From positions 1 to 32,643 of the forward strand of contig JAQXUQ010000012.1 of the NCBI GenBank assembly GCA_029224465.1: 32,643 bases of DNA. Direction: 5' to 3'. This stretch comes from Bacillota bacterium. Lineage in GTDB: Bacteria > Bacillota > Clostridia > Lachnospirales > Lachnospiraceae. Below, piece after piece: positions 25,195-32,643 of this stretch (the first letter of the stretch is position 1; each line of letters opens with the position of its first letter). The notes under the pieces are model-generated. The model did no database searches. It was not told the DNA's origin and saw nothing but the letters and a program-made list of their open reading frames with translations. The translations under genes and the position numbers were made by a program.

Positions 25195-26219
25195 GCCTTT
25201 GTATCCTCTGTACCGGGCAAAGCGTGACCCGCCGTGTCTTTCCGGCTGCCGGATGCCGCGTCATTTACCCGCGCGGCAGCTTCTCCGCCAAGCTCCTCCC
25301 GCAGAATATAGATCGGGCGCCGTTTTACTTCGAGGTACGTCTTGGAAAGGTACTGTCCGATGACGCCCAGCATCAGCATCTGCAGTCCCGCGATCAGGAG
25401 CATGATGCAGATCGTGGACGGCCAGCCGGCGACCGGATCGCCGAAGATGGCTGCCCGCAGGAAGACGAAAATCAGCATGACAATCGCGACAAACGACAGC
25501 ACAAATCCCATGACCGCCGCGAAGGTCAGCGGCATTCTCGAAAAGTCGATGATGCCGTCCACAGCATACGCGAACAGGCTCCAGAAGTTCCATTTCGTCT
25601 CGCCGTGCAGCCGTTCGACATTCTCGAATTCAATCCATTTCGTGCGGAAACCGATCCAGCCGAAGATTCCTTTGGAAAAGCGGTTGTACTCCTGCATCGA
25701 CAAAACAGCGTCGACCATCTGCCTCGTCATCAGCCGGTAGTCTCTCGCGCCGTCCACAAGGTCCGCGTCCGAAAACTTTTTCATCAGGGCATAGAAGCGC
25801 CGTGCGAAGAAGGAGCGGATCGGCGGTTCCCCCCTCCGGTCCACGCGCCTTGTCGCCGCGCAGTCATAGCCTTCTTCGGTGACCGCCTTGTAAAGCTCCG
25901 GCAGCAGCGCCGGCGGATCCTGCAGATCGGCGTCCATCATGCAGACATAGTCGCCCCGGGAGCGGGAAAGGCCCGCGTAAATGCCGGCTTCCTTTCCGAA
26001 ATTGCGCGAAAACGAAATCAGCCGGACATGCCTGTCTTTTTCGATCAGCTCTTTTACCTTGTCCGCGGTATGGTCCCTGCAGCCGTCATCGATATAAAGG
26101 ATCTCGTAGTTCAGATCGTTCGCGTCGAAGAAGGGTTTGTTTTTCATGAATTCCTCGTAAAACGGGAAGACATTCTCTTCCTCGTTGTAGCAGGGAACAA
26201 CTACGCTGATCAGTTTCAT
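25191..26219 (-). CDS. Polyprenyl-phosphate glycosyltransferase, GtrB/DPM-like GT2
   Basis: A 342-residue GT2 enzyme that makes lipid-phosphate-linked sugars. LISVVVPCYNEEENV, YIDDGCRDHT, SFSRNFGKEAGIYAGL and CMMDADLQDPP (DxD) are all present. Two C-terminal helices (about 235-258 and 270-300) and a WPSTICIMLLIAGLQMLMLGVIGQYLSKTYLE block match the GtrB/CsbB group. A hydrophilic tail of about 25 residues follows. AGAAGGAGACGGA precedes the ATG, which overlaps the nth stop. Its product would feed a GT-C-type transferase. Confidence 0.92.
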   Translation of the reverse strand: MKLISVVVPCYNEEENVFPFYEEFMKNKPFFDANDLNYEILYIDDGCRDHTADKVKELIEKDRHVRLISFSRNFGKEAGIYAGLSRSRGDYVCMMDADLQDPPALLPELYKAVTEEGYDCAATRRVDRRGEPPIRSFFARRFYALMKKFSDADLVDGARDYRLMTRQMVDAVLSMQEYNRFSKGIFGWIGFRTKWIEFENVERLHGETKWNFWSLFAYAVDGIIDFSRMPLTFAAVMGFVLSFVAIVMLIFVFLRAAIFGDPVAGWPSTICIMLLIAGLQMLMLGVIGQYLSKTYLEVKRRPIYILREELGGEAAARVNDAASGSRKDTAGHALPGTEDTKA

Positions 26220-26893
26220 TCCGTCTCCTTCTGTTTCCGCTTCGCCGTCTTTTCGTTCTGCTCATAGTACCGGCAGTACTGCGTGAGAAAACACTCCCCG
26301 CAGCGCGGCGTCGGCGCCTTGCAGATTTCCCGGCCGAGTGTGATTCCCTGCAGATTGATAAGAATCCAGTGATCTTCCGGCAGCGCCTTCATGAGGTCCC
26401 GCTCCACTTTGGCAGGCTCTGTTTCCTTTGTAAGCCCGAGCCGGCGTGAGATACGCCCGACATGGGTATCCACAACAATACTCGGCTCATGATAAATATT
26501 CCCGCGGATGACATTGGCGGTCTTCCGTCCGACGCCCGGAAGTGAAGTCAGTTCTTCGATCGTCCGCGGCACCTGCCCTCCGAAATCGCTGATCAGCTTC
26601 TTCGCGCAGGCGATCAGATTCTTCGCCTTGCTGTGATAGAAGCCGATCGAATGAATATCCTGCTCGAGCTCGTGAAGGTCCGCGTCCGCAAACGCCTGCA
26701 CATCCTTATATTTGACATACAGGTCCTTCGTCACCATGTTGACGCGCGCGTCCGTGCACTGCGCGGACAGGATCGTTGAAAACAGAAGCTGCCACGCCTT
26801 GTCCGGCGCGTAGTCGAGCGTGGCGCCAAGTTCCGTTCCGTAATGTTCATCCAGAAGGCGCAGGATCCCCTCCACCCTTTCTTTCTTCGTCAT
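26216..26893 (-). CDS. nth: Endonuclease III (DNA glycosylase/AP lyase)
   Basis: A 225-residue base-excision repair enzyme for oxidised pyrimidines. The HhH motif is LTSLPGVGRKTANVI with the catalytic Lys, followed by the catalytic Asp in VVDTHVGRIS. The [4Fe-4S] site is C-x6-C-x2-C-x5-C (CKAPTPRCGECFLTQYC). The start overlaps the galK stop as ATGA, and the stop overlaps the next glycosyltransferase start. Presence inside a carbohydrate operon is unexpected, but the reading frame and motifs are intact. Confidence 0.97.
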   Translation of the reverse strand: MTKKERVEGILRLLDEHYGTELGATLDYAPDKAWQLLFSTILSAQCTDARVNMVTKDLYVKYKDVQAFADADLHELEQDIHSIGFYHSKAKNLIACAKKLISDFGGQVPRTIEELTSLPGVGRKTANVIRGNIYHEPSIVVDTHVGRISRRLGLTKETEPAKVERDLMKALPEDHWILINLQGITLGREICKAPTPRCGECFLTQYCRYYEQNEKTAKRKQKETE

Positions 26894-28089
26894 TTCTCTT
26901 CTGTAAGCTCCTTCGGGCCGCTGCCGATCCGCAGCATATAGAAGGACGCCGGGTAGCCGACCTTCTTAAGATATACCGCGCCGATTTTCTCTTTAAACTC
27001 GTCCGCGGCTTCGTCCTTTACAATGCTGACCGTGCAGCCGCCGAAGCCGCCGCCCGTAATGCGGGAGCCGAGCACGCCCGGAATCTTCCACGCCTCTTCC
27101 GCGAGAATATCCGCTTCCCTGCAGGAAGTTTCATAGTCGTCCCGGAGAGATACATGCGACTCGTTCATGAGCTTTCCGAACGTTACGATATCGCCTGCCT
27201 TCAGAGCCGCGACCGCTTTGATGGTCCGCTGGTTCTCATAGACTGCGTGTTTTGCCCTTCTGCGGCAGACTTCATCCGTAATCAGCATCTTGTTCGCTTC
27301 AAATTCCTCTATGGAAAGATCACCGAGCGTCTTGACAGGAAGTTTCGTCTGCAGATCTTTGAGCGCCCGCGTGCACTGCTCCCTGCGAAGATTGTACTCG
27401 GAATCCACGAGACTGTGCTTCTTGTTTGTGTTCGTGATCATGAGCTTCATGCCGTCCAGCTCAATCGGGGCATACTCGAACTGCATCGTATTCGTGTCGA
27501 GGAAAATCGCGTTTCCCTCTTTGCCCATCGCGGAAGCGAACTGGTCCATGATGCCGCAGTGCATACCGTTGTATTCGTTTTCCGACTGCTGACCGATCAG
27601 AGCCAGCTCTTCGTTCGTGACGGAAGCGATTCTGCTGTCTTCTTCACCGAACAGGCTGCGCAGTACAAAACCGGTCAGAACTTCGAGCGACGCCGATGAC
27701 GAAAGCCCGGCGCCCGCCGGAATATCGCCGTAAATCACCATGTCGAAGCCGTTTTCAATCGTATATCCTCTCTGATCGAATGCCCAGATAACGCCCTTCG
27801 GATAGCCTGCCCAGCCTGCCTTTTCGAGCGGCACGAGTTCGTCCAGCGACGTCTCCGTCACGCCGGCATTCGGAAAGTTCGCCGAGTACAGCCGCACCTT
27901 CCTGTCATTTCTCTTTCTTGCCGCGGCGTAGGTTCCAAGACTGATCGCGCACGGAAAAACATGTCCCCCGTTATAATCCGTGTGCTCCCCGATCAGATTG
28001 ACGCGTCCCGGCGCGAAAAACAGCCGTACCCCTTCCGCGCTGCCGAATTTCTCGGCGAAAGCTTTTGTAACCAGTTCAGTCTCTTTCAT
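26890..28089 (-). CDS. galK: Galactokinase
   Basis: A 399-residue GHMP kinase that makes galactose-1-phosphate. The substrate loop GRVNLIGEHTDYNGG, the phosphate loop PAGAGLSSSASLEVLTG, NGMHCGIMDQFASAMG and the C-terminal GSRITGGGFGGCTVS are all present. The ATG at 28089 has GAAGGGG about 8 nt upstream; an in-frame start 10 codons earlier has none. It heads the long operon leading into exopolysaccharide genes. No galT or galE is in the window. Confidence 0.97.
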   Translation of the reverse strand: MKETELVTKAFAEKFGSAEGVRLFFAPGRVNLIGEHTDYNGGHVFPCAISLGTYAAARKRNDRKVRLYSANFPNAGVTETSLDELVPLEKAGWAGYPKGVIWAFDQRGYTIENGFDMVIYGDIPAGAGLSSSASLEVLTGFVLRSLFGEEDSRIASVTNEELALIGQQSENEYNGMHCGIMDQFASAMGKEGNAIFLDTNTMQFEYAPIELDGMKLMITNTNKKHSLVDSEYNLRREQCTRALKDLQTKLPVKTLGDLSIEEFEANKMLITDEVCRRRAKHAVYENQRTIKAVAALKAGDIVTFGKLMNESHVSLRDDYETSCREADILAEEAWKIPGVLGSRITGGGFGGCTVSIVKDEAADEFKEKIGAVYLKKVGYPASFYMLRIGSGPKELTEEK

Positions 28090-28120
28090 AACAATTGCCC
28101 CTTCCGGAAATAATTGCATA

Positions 28121-28148
28121 ATTATACGAAATATATTCTAACAGCAAA
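28121..28148 (-). promoter_or_regulatory. Probable promoter of the galK-nth-EPS operon
   Basis: TATAAT at 28126-28121 on the minus strand lies about 32 bases before the galK ATG, with a weak -35 (GTTTGC-like) 17 bases upstream. The AT-rich stretch around it contains an imperfect TAATTGCATAATTA palindrome that could be an operator. Confidence 0.5.
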
Positions 28149-28166
28149 CGGGCAAATGGTACAGTA

Positions 28167-28262
28167 TCGAAGCGCGGTTCAGGGGAGAGAGTCGAAGTGC
28201 CGCGCAGAGGAGAGTCGCAGCATCGCGCAGGGAAACGGGACGAAGCAGCGTTCAGAGGAAAA
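28167..28262. repeat. Degenerate tandem repeat of about 24 bp, four units
   Basis: Units at 28167-28191, 28192-28214, 28215-28240 and 28241-28262 share the pattern (t)cgaagygcgcgttcagrggaga with many changes. The tract is purine-rich on the plus strand and holds no gene. It lies between the galK promoter and the degV terminator. Confidence 0.55.
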
Positions 28263-28313
28263 TGAAGCAGACTCCCCGCCCGGTGAACGTCCGGGACAGG
28301 GAGTCTGCTTCAT
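28262..28313 (-). terminator. Terminator after degV
   Basis: A perfect 15-bp inverted repeat (ATGAAGCAGACTCCC at 28262-28276, complement at 28299-28313) with an inner CCCGG/CCGGG helix. On the minus strand TTTTCC follows. It is 43 bases past the degV stop. Confidence 0.75.
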
Positions 28314-28355
28314 ATAAGTGCGCGTTGTTCTACTGCAAATACAGCCAGATTGCAT

Positions 28356-29216
28356 TTACGGATTGCGCAGGACCCCCACGCCCACAAGCCCGGGGCCTGT
28401 GTTGATCGCCATCGTCGCCGTAATCTGCTGCTCAAACAGAATTTCCTTGTTCAGCAGCAGCTCATGCGCCTGCAGCATGTTCTCCATCTCCATGGCTTCC
28501 GCATGCGCGTCGCCCTCTTCCACGACAATCCAGGAGCGGTGCCCGAGGCAGAATTTAACCACTTCTTCCATAAGCCGCAGCTTCGCGAATTTCGTTCCGC
28601 GGATCTTTGCCACCGTATAATAAGTTCCGTTCTCATCGCAGGAAATCATCGGTTTGAGCCGGAGCAGATCGCCGACAGTGCCTGCCACCTTGCCGATTCT
28701 GCCGCCTCTTTGCAGATACTTGAGCGTATCCATATAGAAGAAGACCTTGCTGTCCGCGATTTTCAGGGGAAGCGCTTCTTTCAGTTCCTCAAAAGTCATG
28801 CCTTCCTGCAGCTTTCTGGCCGCCCAGATCGCGAACAGGCCGGAGCCGATCGATATGTTCTTCGTATCAAACGGAAAAACCTCGAGCCGATCCTCTTCCG
28901 ATGCCGCGAGTCGGATCGTGTTGAACGTGCCGGACAGACCGCTTGAAATTGTGACCGCAATGACCTTCTCGAATCCCTCATCCGCAAGCTTCTCGAACTC
29001 GTCCGTCACTTCCGCAATCGAAGGTGTGGAAGTGGAAGGAAATTCTTCCGGGAACCTCTGATAGACCATCATAGGATCGATATCCACGCCGTCCCGGTAA
29101 TCCTTCTCGGGATAAATCACGCGAAGCGGAAGGATGCGGATATCATACTGTTCACGGATGACCTTGGGGATATCGCAGCCGGAATCCACAAGAATCGCTG
29201 TCTTCTGTTCATTCAT
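28356..29216 (-). CDS. DegV-family fatty-acid-binding protein
   Basis: A 286-residue DegV protein; family members bind fatty acids and in some bacteria (as FakB) present them to a kinase for phosphorylation. ILVDSGCDIP, the FPSTSTPSIAEV segment, TISSGLSGT and DTLKYLQRGGRIGKV are the family motifs, and the C-terminus has INTGPGLVGVG. GGGGGAAGACCT lies before the ATG. It stands alone between its own promoter and terminator. No FakA partner is in the window. Confidence 0.94.
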   Translation of the reverse strand: MNEQKTAILVDSGCDIPKVIREQYDIRILPLRVIYPEKDYRDGVDIDPMMVYQRFPEEFPSTSTPSIAEVTDEFEKLADEGFEKVIAVTISSGLSGTFNTIRLAASEEDRLEVFPFDTKNISIGSGLFAIWAARKLQEGMTFEELKEALPLKIADSKVFFYMDTLKYLQRGGRIGKVAGTVGDLLRLKPMISCDENGTYYTVAKIRGTKFAKLRLMEEVVKFCLGHRSWIVVEEGDAHAEAMEMENMLQAHELLLNKEILFEQQITATMAINTGPGLVGVGVLRNP

Positions 29217-29237
29217 AGGTCTTCCCCCGTTTGATAG

Positions 29238-29291
29238 ACGTAGTATTCAAAACTACGTAAATAGCATACACTCCCCGTCCCCCTGTTTCAA
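29238..29291 (-). promoter_or_regulatory. degV promoter with an overlapping palindrome
   Basis: TTGAAA at 29291-29286 and TATGCT at 29268-29263 are 17 bases apart on the minus strand. Just downstream, ACGTAGT (29238-29244) and ACTACGT (29252-29258) form a 7-bp inverted repeat with a 7-base spacer, placed as an operator would be. Confidence 0.55.
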
Positions 29292-29330
29292 TGCAGTTTC
29301 CGAAAAATTAAGAAAATCGCGCCCGCGCGG

Positions 29331-29360
29331 TTGTAAATCTCCCACGGGCTTTTATATTAT
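29331..29360 (+). promoter_or_regulatory. Promoter of the rRNA methyltransferase gene
   Basis: TTGTAA at 29331-29336 and TATATT at 29353-29358 (or TATTAT at 29355-29360) are spaced 16 or 18 bases. The gene start is about 47 bases downstream. It is divergent from the degV promoter. Confidence 0.5.
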
Positions 29361-29406
29361 AAGCAGAGAGTTTTTGAATACGATTATGGAAAACGGAGCA
29401 ATTGCC

Positions 29407-30732
29407 ATGACAATAAATGATTATCTGCAGCTTGACTGCGCGGGGACACAGTCCCTCGTAAGTCCCGGCGAAGTCACCATCCGCAGGAAGGAAGGCCGTG
29501 CCTTAAAGGCGGGCGGCGCGTGGATCTACGACAATGAAATCCAAAGCATCACCGGCGCCGAAAATGGCTCCATCGTCAGGGTTCTTGACTGGGACGGCTT
29601 TTTTCTCGGATACGGCTTCCTGAATATGAACTCGAAGCTGCGCGTCCGGATGCTCGCAAGAAGGCAGGAGAATGCCATCACGCCGGCCTTCATCTTCCGG
29701 CGTGTCGAAGACGCGTGGAATTACAGAAAGAAAGTTCTTCCGGTTCCCGGCGCCGGAAACCTTTCGTCTTCCCGGCAAAACACCGAAGACGCCTGCCGCG
29801 TCATCTTCGGCGAAGCGGATTTTCTGCCGGGACTGACAATTGACAAGTATGGTGATGTTCTGGTTGTGGAATCGCTGGCCCTTGGTCTCGAGCATCCCCT
29901 GCCCGGCATGCCGGAGGGCGTAACGCTCAAGATTCTCTGCCTCGCCTGTCTCGTACAGCTTCTTTTGAGGGACGGCATCCGCGTGCGCGGAATTTATGAG
30001 CGGAGCGACGCCAAAGTCCGCGAAAAAGAGGGGCTGGAGCGCGCGAAAGGCTTCCTCTCGGAAGAATTTGACACGAACGTCCCGATCACTGAAAACGGCA
30101 TCAAATATATTGTTGATGTGAAGGACGGGCAGAAGACCGGCTTCTTCCTCGATCAGAAATTCAACCGCCTCGCGATCCGTGGCATCTGCAGCGGTGCGGA
30201 GGAGGTCCTGGATTGTTTTACCCATACCGGGTCGTTTGGCCTGAACGCGGCAGCAGCCGGAGCAGTGCATGTCACCTCGATTGACGCTTCGGAGCTAGCG
30301 ATCGCGCAGGCCCGCGAGAATGCCGCGCTGAACGGTCTGCAGGATAAGATCACTTATATGACCGGCGACGTCTTCGATTTTCTTCCCGAACAGGTACGGA
30401 AGGGACGTCAGTATGACGTTGTGATTCTCGATCCGCCTGCTTTTACAAAGTCTCGGAATTCTGTCAAAGCAGCCGCGCACGGCTACCGTGAAATCAACGC
30501 CGAAGGGCTGCGGCTTGTGAAAAACGGCGGCTTCCTCGCGACCTGCTCCTGTTCACATTTCATGGCGCCGGAGCTGCTGCGGCAGGCGATCGATCAGGCT
30601 GCACATGACGCGCACAAACGCCTGCGGCAGGTCGAATTCCGCCAGCAGGGTCCGGATCATCCGATCCTCTGGGAGAACGATGCCTCGTATTATTTGAAAT
30701 TTTATATCTTTCAGGTAGTGGACGAACTGTAA
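29407..30732 (+). CDS. Class I SAM-dependent rRNA methyltransferase, RlmI-like
   Basis: A 441-residue methyltransferase of the RlmI (23S rRNA m5C) type. An N-terminal PUA-like domain (about 20-90, RRKEGRALKAGGAWIYDNEI) is followed by a linker domain and a Rossmann fold. VKDGQKTGFFLDQKFNR, motif I VLDCFTHTGSFGLNAA (267-282), ILDPPAFTKS (340-349) and the catalytic-type CSCSHF (380-385) are clear. The ATG at 29407 has CGGAGC about 9 bases upstream; an earlier in-frame ATG at 29386 is possible but less well placed. The frame stays open upstream over degV, which is not coding here. Confidence 0.93.
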   Translation: MTINDYLQLDCAGTQSLVSPGEVTIRRKEGRALKAGGAWIYDNEIQSITGAENGSIVRVLDWDGFFLGYGFLNMNSKLRVRMLARRQENAITPAFIFRRVEDAWNYRKKVLPVPGAGNLSSSRQNTEDACRVIFGEADFLPGLTIDKYGDVLVVESLALGLEHPLPGMPEGVTLKILCLACLVQLLLRDGIRVRGIYERSDAKVREKEGLERAKGFLSEEFDTNVPITENGIKYIVDVKDGQKTGFFLDQKFNRLAIRGICSGAEEVLDCFTHTGSFGLNAAAAGAVHVTSIDASELAIAQARENAALNGLQDKITYMTGDVFDFLPEQVRKGRQYDVVILDPPAFTKSRNSVKAAAHGYREINAEGLRLVKNGGFLATCSCSHFMAPELLRQAIDQAAHDAHKRLRQVEFRQQGPDHPILWENDASYYLKFYIFQVVDEL

Positions 30733-30819
30733 CGGCGCCGTGTTTCCGGCGGCATCCGCAGAATAATAATCCGCGCTTCCGGAGCCTTTCAGCTTCCGGC
30801 ACCGCGGCCGGAGAAGAAA

Positions 30820-31338
30820 ATGGAACGATGGGATATCTACGATATTAATAAGCGCAAAACAGGCCGCACCATGGCCCGCAACGACTGGACCATGCAGCCG
30901 GGCGACTATCATCTTACGGTCCTTGGCATTGTAACGAACAAGGCAGGACAGTTCCTGATTACCAGACGCAAGATGGACAAGGAATGGGCCCCCGGCGCTT
31001 TTGAGGTGTCCGGCGGCGGCGTGCAGGCCGGCGAGACTTCTCTGGAGGCCGTAAAACGCGAAGTCAGCGAAGAGACAGGGCTGGATGTGTCCCGCGCCGA
31101 AATTTCCCTGCTGCACACTTACAGAAATGACAGCCCCCGCGAACGGAACAATTATTTCGTGGACATTTACCATGTCTGTCTGGATTTTGCTCCGGAAGAT
31201 GTCCACCCGCAGGCGTCGGAAACGGACGGCTTCCGGCTCGCAGACTACGAAGAGATCAAACGTCTTGGCGAGGCGGGACAATTCCTGCACTATAAGAGTA
31301 TGCAGCCGGCATTCGCGAAGCTCGTGCCGTCCCTGTAA
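30820..31338 (+). CDS. NUDIX hydrolase
   Basis: A 172-residue hydrolase of nucleoside-diphosphate-linked or related compounds. The Nudix box is complete: GGGVQAGETSLEAVKREVSEETGL (G-x5-E-x7-REVxEExGL). The N-terminus WDIYDINKRKTGRTM and the LTVLGIVTN segment place it near the IDI/YfcD-like branch, but an isomerase role is not supported. CGGAGAAGAAA lies before the ATG. It is 87 bp after the methyltransferase with no clear terminator between them. Confidence 0.93.
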   Translation: MERWDIYDINKRKTGRTMARNDWTMQPGDYHLTVLGIVTNKAGQFLITRRKMDKEWAPGAFEVSGGGVQAGETSLEAVKREVSEETGLDVSRAEISLLHTYRNDSPRERNNYFVDIYHVCLDFAPEDVHPQASETDGFRLADYEEIKRLGEAGQFLHYKSMQPAFAKLVPSL

Positions 31339-31412
31339 AGCCTGCCGCCGGCGCGCGCAACCGCGGGTTGACAAATTGAAAGGCGCGGGTGGTGTTTTGC
31401 CACTGTGTGGAA

Positions 31413-31421
31413 TGCTATAAA
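31413..31421 (+). promoter_or_regulatory. Extended -10 promoter of the XRE-type gene
   Basis: TGCTATAAA at 31413-31421 is an extended -10. A perfect TTGACA at 31368 is too far upstream (42 bases) to pair with it. A CCAC/GTGG inverted repeat at about 31400-31410 overlaps the spacer. Confidence 0.45.
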
Positions 31422-31471
31422 GGACACGGAAAGATCAATCACACAGGAACACAACACGGAGGAAACAAATC

Positions 31472-32386
31472 ATGATACTCGCTGACAAAATCATACAGCT
31501 GCGGAAAAAGGCCGGCATGTCGCAGGAAGAGCTCGCAGACAGGATCGGCGTATCGAGGCAGGCCGTCTCTAAATGGGAAGGCTCCCTCGCGGTCCCGGAC
31601 ATTAACAAGATCATCGCTTTGTCGGAGGTGTTCGGTGTAAGCACCGACTTCCTGTTGAAGGACAGCGCCGAAATGCCGCCGGACGCTTCCGGAGAGGCTG
31701 CAGACGCGGAAAACACCGGCAGCGAAGACAGCCCGCTTCGCCCTGTCAGTCTCGAAACCGCGAATCTTTTCCTGCAGAACAATGAGCAGAACGCCCTCTT
31801 CGTCGGCATCGGTGTCATGCTCTGCATCATTTCGCCTGTCGTTCTGATCCTGACGGAAAATCTGACCGGCATTATCTTTCTGCTGCTTTGTATCGGCATC
31901 GGCGTCATGATTTTTGTGTCGAGAGGACTGAAATCCGAAGAATTTAAGTTTCTGGAAGAGGAACCGCTGGATACAGCGTACGGTGTTGAGGGCATGGTTC
32001 GGGAACGTCAGAAAAACTATTCCGGGACGTATATCCGGGAAATGACCGCCGGCATAGGACTTTGCGTCATCTCCTGTCTTCCGCTGTTCATCCTATCCGG
32101 CATAATGGGAAAGGCGCGGGAATCGGCCGGCGTTGCTCTTCTTCTTGCTTTTGTAGGAGCCGGCGTATTCCTGATCGTCAAAACTTCCACCGTCAGGAGC
32201 GGATATCAGGTACTGCTTGAAGAAGGCAATTATACCCGGAAAGCAAAACAAACCTCCCGGAGAATTGGCGGCATCTACTGGTCCGCGGTAACGGCGGCTT
32301 ATCTGCTGATATCGTTTCTGACCGGAAGATGGGATATGACCTGGATTATCTGGCCGGTTGCCGGCGTTGTTTATGGGATTTTATAG
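31472..32386 (+). CDS. XRE-type HTH regulator fused to a membrane domain
   Basis: A 304-residue protein. Residues 1-62 form a Cro/C1-type helix-turn-helix (MSQEELADRIGVSRQAVSKWEG, then DINKIIALSEVFGVSTDFLL). An acidic, low-complexity linker (about 64-95) leads to six predicted helices (about 108-128, 133-150, 193-213, 220-238, 270-287, 290-304). Such HTH-membrane proteins are common in Clostridia and are thought to sense membrane or small-molecule signals; the ligand is unknown. CACGGAGGAAACAAATC precedes the ATG. Confidence 0.9.
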   Translation: MILADKIIQLRKKAGMSQEELADRIGVSRQAVSKWEGSLAVPDINKIIALSEVFGVSTDFLLKDSAEMPPDASGEAADAENTGSEDSPLRPVSLETANLFLQNNEQNALFVGIGVMLCIISPVVLILTENLTGIIFLLLCIGIGVMIFVSRGLKSEEFKFLEEEPLDTAYGVEGMVRERQKNYSGTYIREMTAGIGLCVISCLPLFILSGIMGKARESAGVALLLAFVGAGVFLIVKTSTVRSGYQVLLEEGNYTRKAKQTSRRIGGIYWSAVTAAYLLISFLTGRWDMTWIIWPVAGVVYGIL

Positions 32387-32397
32387 CTGGTTTTCAT

Positions 32398-32491
32398 GCA
32401 GGTGCGGGGCGTTCATGCGGGCGCAGCGCTCTACGCAGGTACGGGGTGTTCATGCGGATGCGGCGCTTTACACAGATGCGCCCCGATCATT
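32398..32491. repeat. 37-bp tandem repeat, two full copies and a degenerate third
   Basis: Copies at 32398-32434 and 32435-32471 match at about 32 of 37 positions (GCAGGTGCGGGGCGTTCATG...CTAC). A decayed partial copy follows to about 32491. The tract lies just past the XRE-type gene and beside the intron boundary. I see no gene in it. Confidence 0.75.
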
Positions 32492-32503
32492 TCTGACTGC
32501 CTG

Positions 32504-32643
32504 ATCGAGTAGGAGGCGGTGATTAGCCGCCGTCCTCTCACACCACCGTGCGTACCGTTCGGTACACGGCGGTTTCAACAGTTGACGTGCACAGACTGAT
32601 ATGCTGCGGCTAGATCACAAAAGCCCCAGCGTATCAGTCTTTC
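32504..32643 (-). mobile_element. Group II intron, 3' end (maturase tail, domains V and VI)
   Basis: Read on the minus strand, a maturase reading frame ends at 32575, followed by domain V (about 32573-32542) with CCGCCGTGTACC-GAAC-GGTACGCACGGTGG. Domain VI comes next with GAGAGGACGGCGG-loop-CCGCC and the terminal CTACTCGAT at 32504. This is the usual 3' end of clostridial group II introns. The exon to the left begins CAGGCAGTC. The remainder lies off the right edge. Confidence 0.85.
32575..32643 (-). CDS. Group II intron reverse transcriptase/maturase, last 22 residues
   Basis: Only the C-terminus is in the window. It reads ERLIRWGFCDLAAAYQSVHV and ends with NC and a TGA stop at 32577-32575. 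The DLAxAYQSxH pattern is typical of the end of intron-encoded maturases, and domain V begins two bases later. The rest is beyond the right edge, so no domain can be judged. Confidence 0.7.
   Translation of the reverse strand, partial: ERLIRWGFCDLAAAYQSVHVNC

Noticed and set aside
29134-29406. Longer N-terminus for the RlmI-like methyltransferase
   Set aside because: It would overlap degV and its promoter; the family's PUA domain begins after the ATG at 29407, which has a suitable SD.
31368-31373. TTGACA as -35 of the XRE-type gene promoter
   Set aside because: It is 42 bases from TATAAA at 31416, and no -10 lies at 16-18 bases.

Overview
The window looks like chromosomal DNA of a GC-rich Bacillota, most likely a Clostridia member near Lachnospiraceae. 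The grounds are strong AGGAGG-type ribosome binding sites, the conserved orders gdpP-rplI-dnaB and rpsF-ssb-rpsR, a TPP-riboswitch thi operon with thiW and cytX, an EpsG-type exopolysaccharide locus, and group II introns of a type common in that family. This is reasoning from gene content, not a database match. All genes from 647 to 29216 lie on the minus strand; the last three complete genes (29407-32386) are on the plus strand.

Layout. (1) 1-137 is the 5' end of a group II intron on the minus strand. It is followed by a terminator hairpin and a 500-base gene-free tract packed with related hairpins. (2) 647-8148 is an operon read leftward: gdpP (c-di-AMP phosphodiesterase), rplI, dnaB, a PglK-like ABC exporter/flippase and a DUF6056-like polytopic membrane protein. 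(3) 8302-9701 is the rpsF-ssb-rpsR operon with its own promoter and terminator. (4) 9725-11610 holds ilvE and a Sir2 deacylase. (5) 11831-16276 is a thiamin salvage operon, thiM-thiE-thiW-thiD-cytX, behind a good promoter, a TPP riboswitch and a terminator whose 3' arm carries the thiM ribosome binding site. (6) 16337-28089 is one long, tightly coupled operon starting with galK and nth and continuing into an exopolysaccharide cluster: GtrB-like GT2, WbaP-like priming transferase, Wzz-like protein with a decayed kinase-like domain, GT2, EpsG polymerase, GT2, GT4, GT4, GT2. (7) 28356-29216 is degV, divergent from an RlmI-type rRNA methyltransferase, a NUDIX hydrolase and an XRE-type membrane regulator. 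(8) 32398-32491 is a 37-bp tandem repeat, and from 32504 to the end lies the 3' end of a second group II intron, including the last codons of its maturase.

How the parts fit. The thi operon has importers for both halves of thiamin (CytX for HMP, ThiW for the thiazole) plus the kinases and the joining enzyme, with no de novo genes, so it reads as a salvage module. The exopolysaccharide operon has initiation, extension, polymerisation and chain-length genes but no Wzx flippase. The PglK-like ABC protein in the dnaB operon is the only flippase candidate in view. The most unusual features are the hairpin family with compensatory changes at 240-647, the Wzz-pseudokinase, the merged terminator/SD of the riboswitch, the galK-nth-EPS coupling, and the two intron ends that bound the window.
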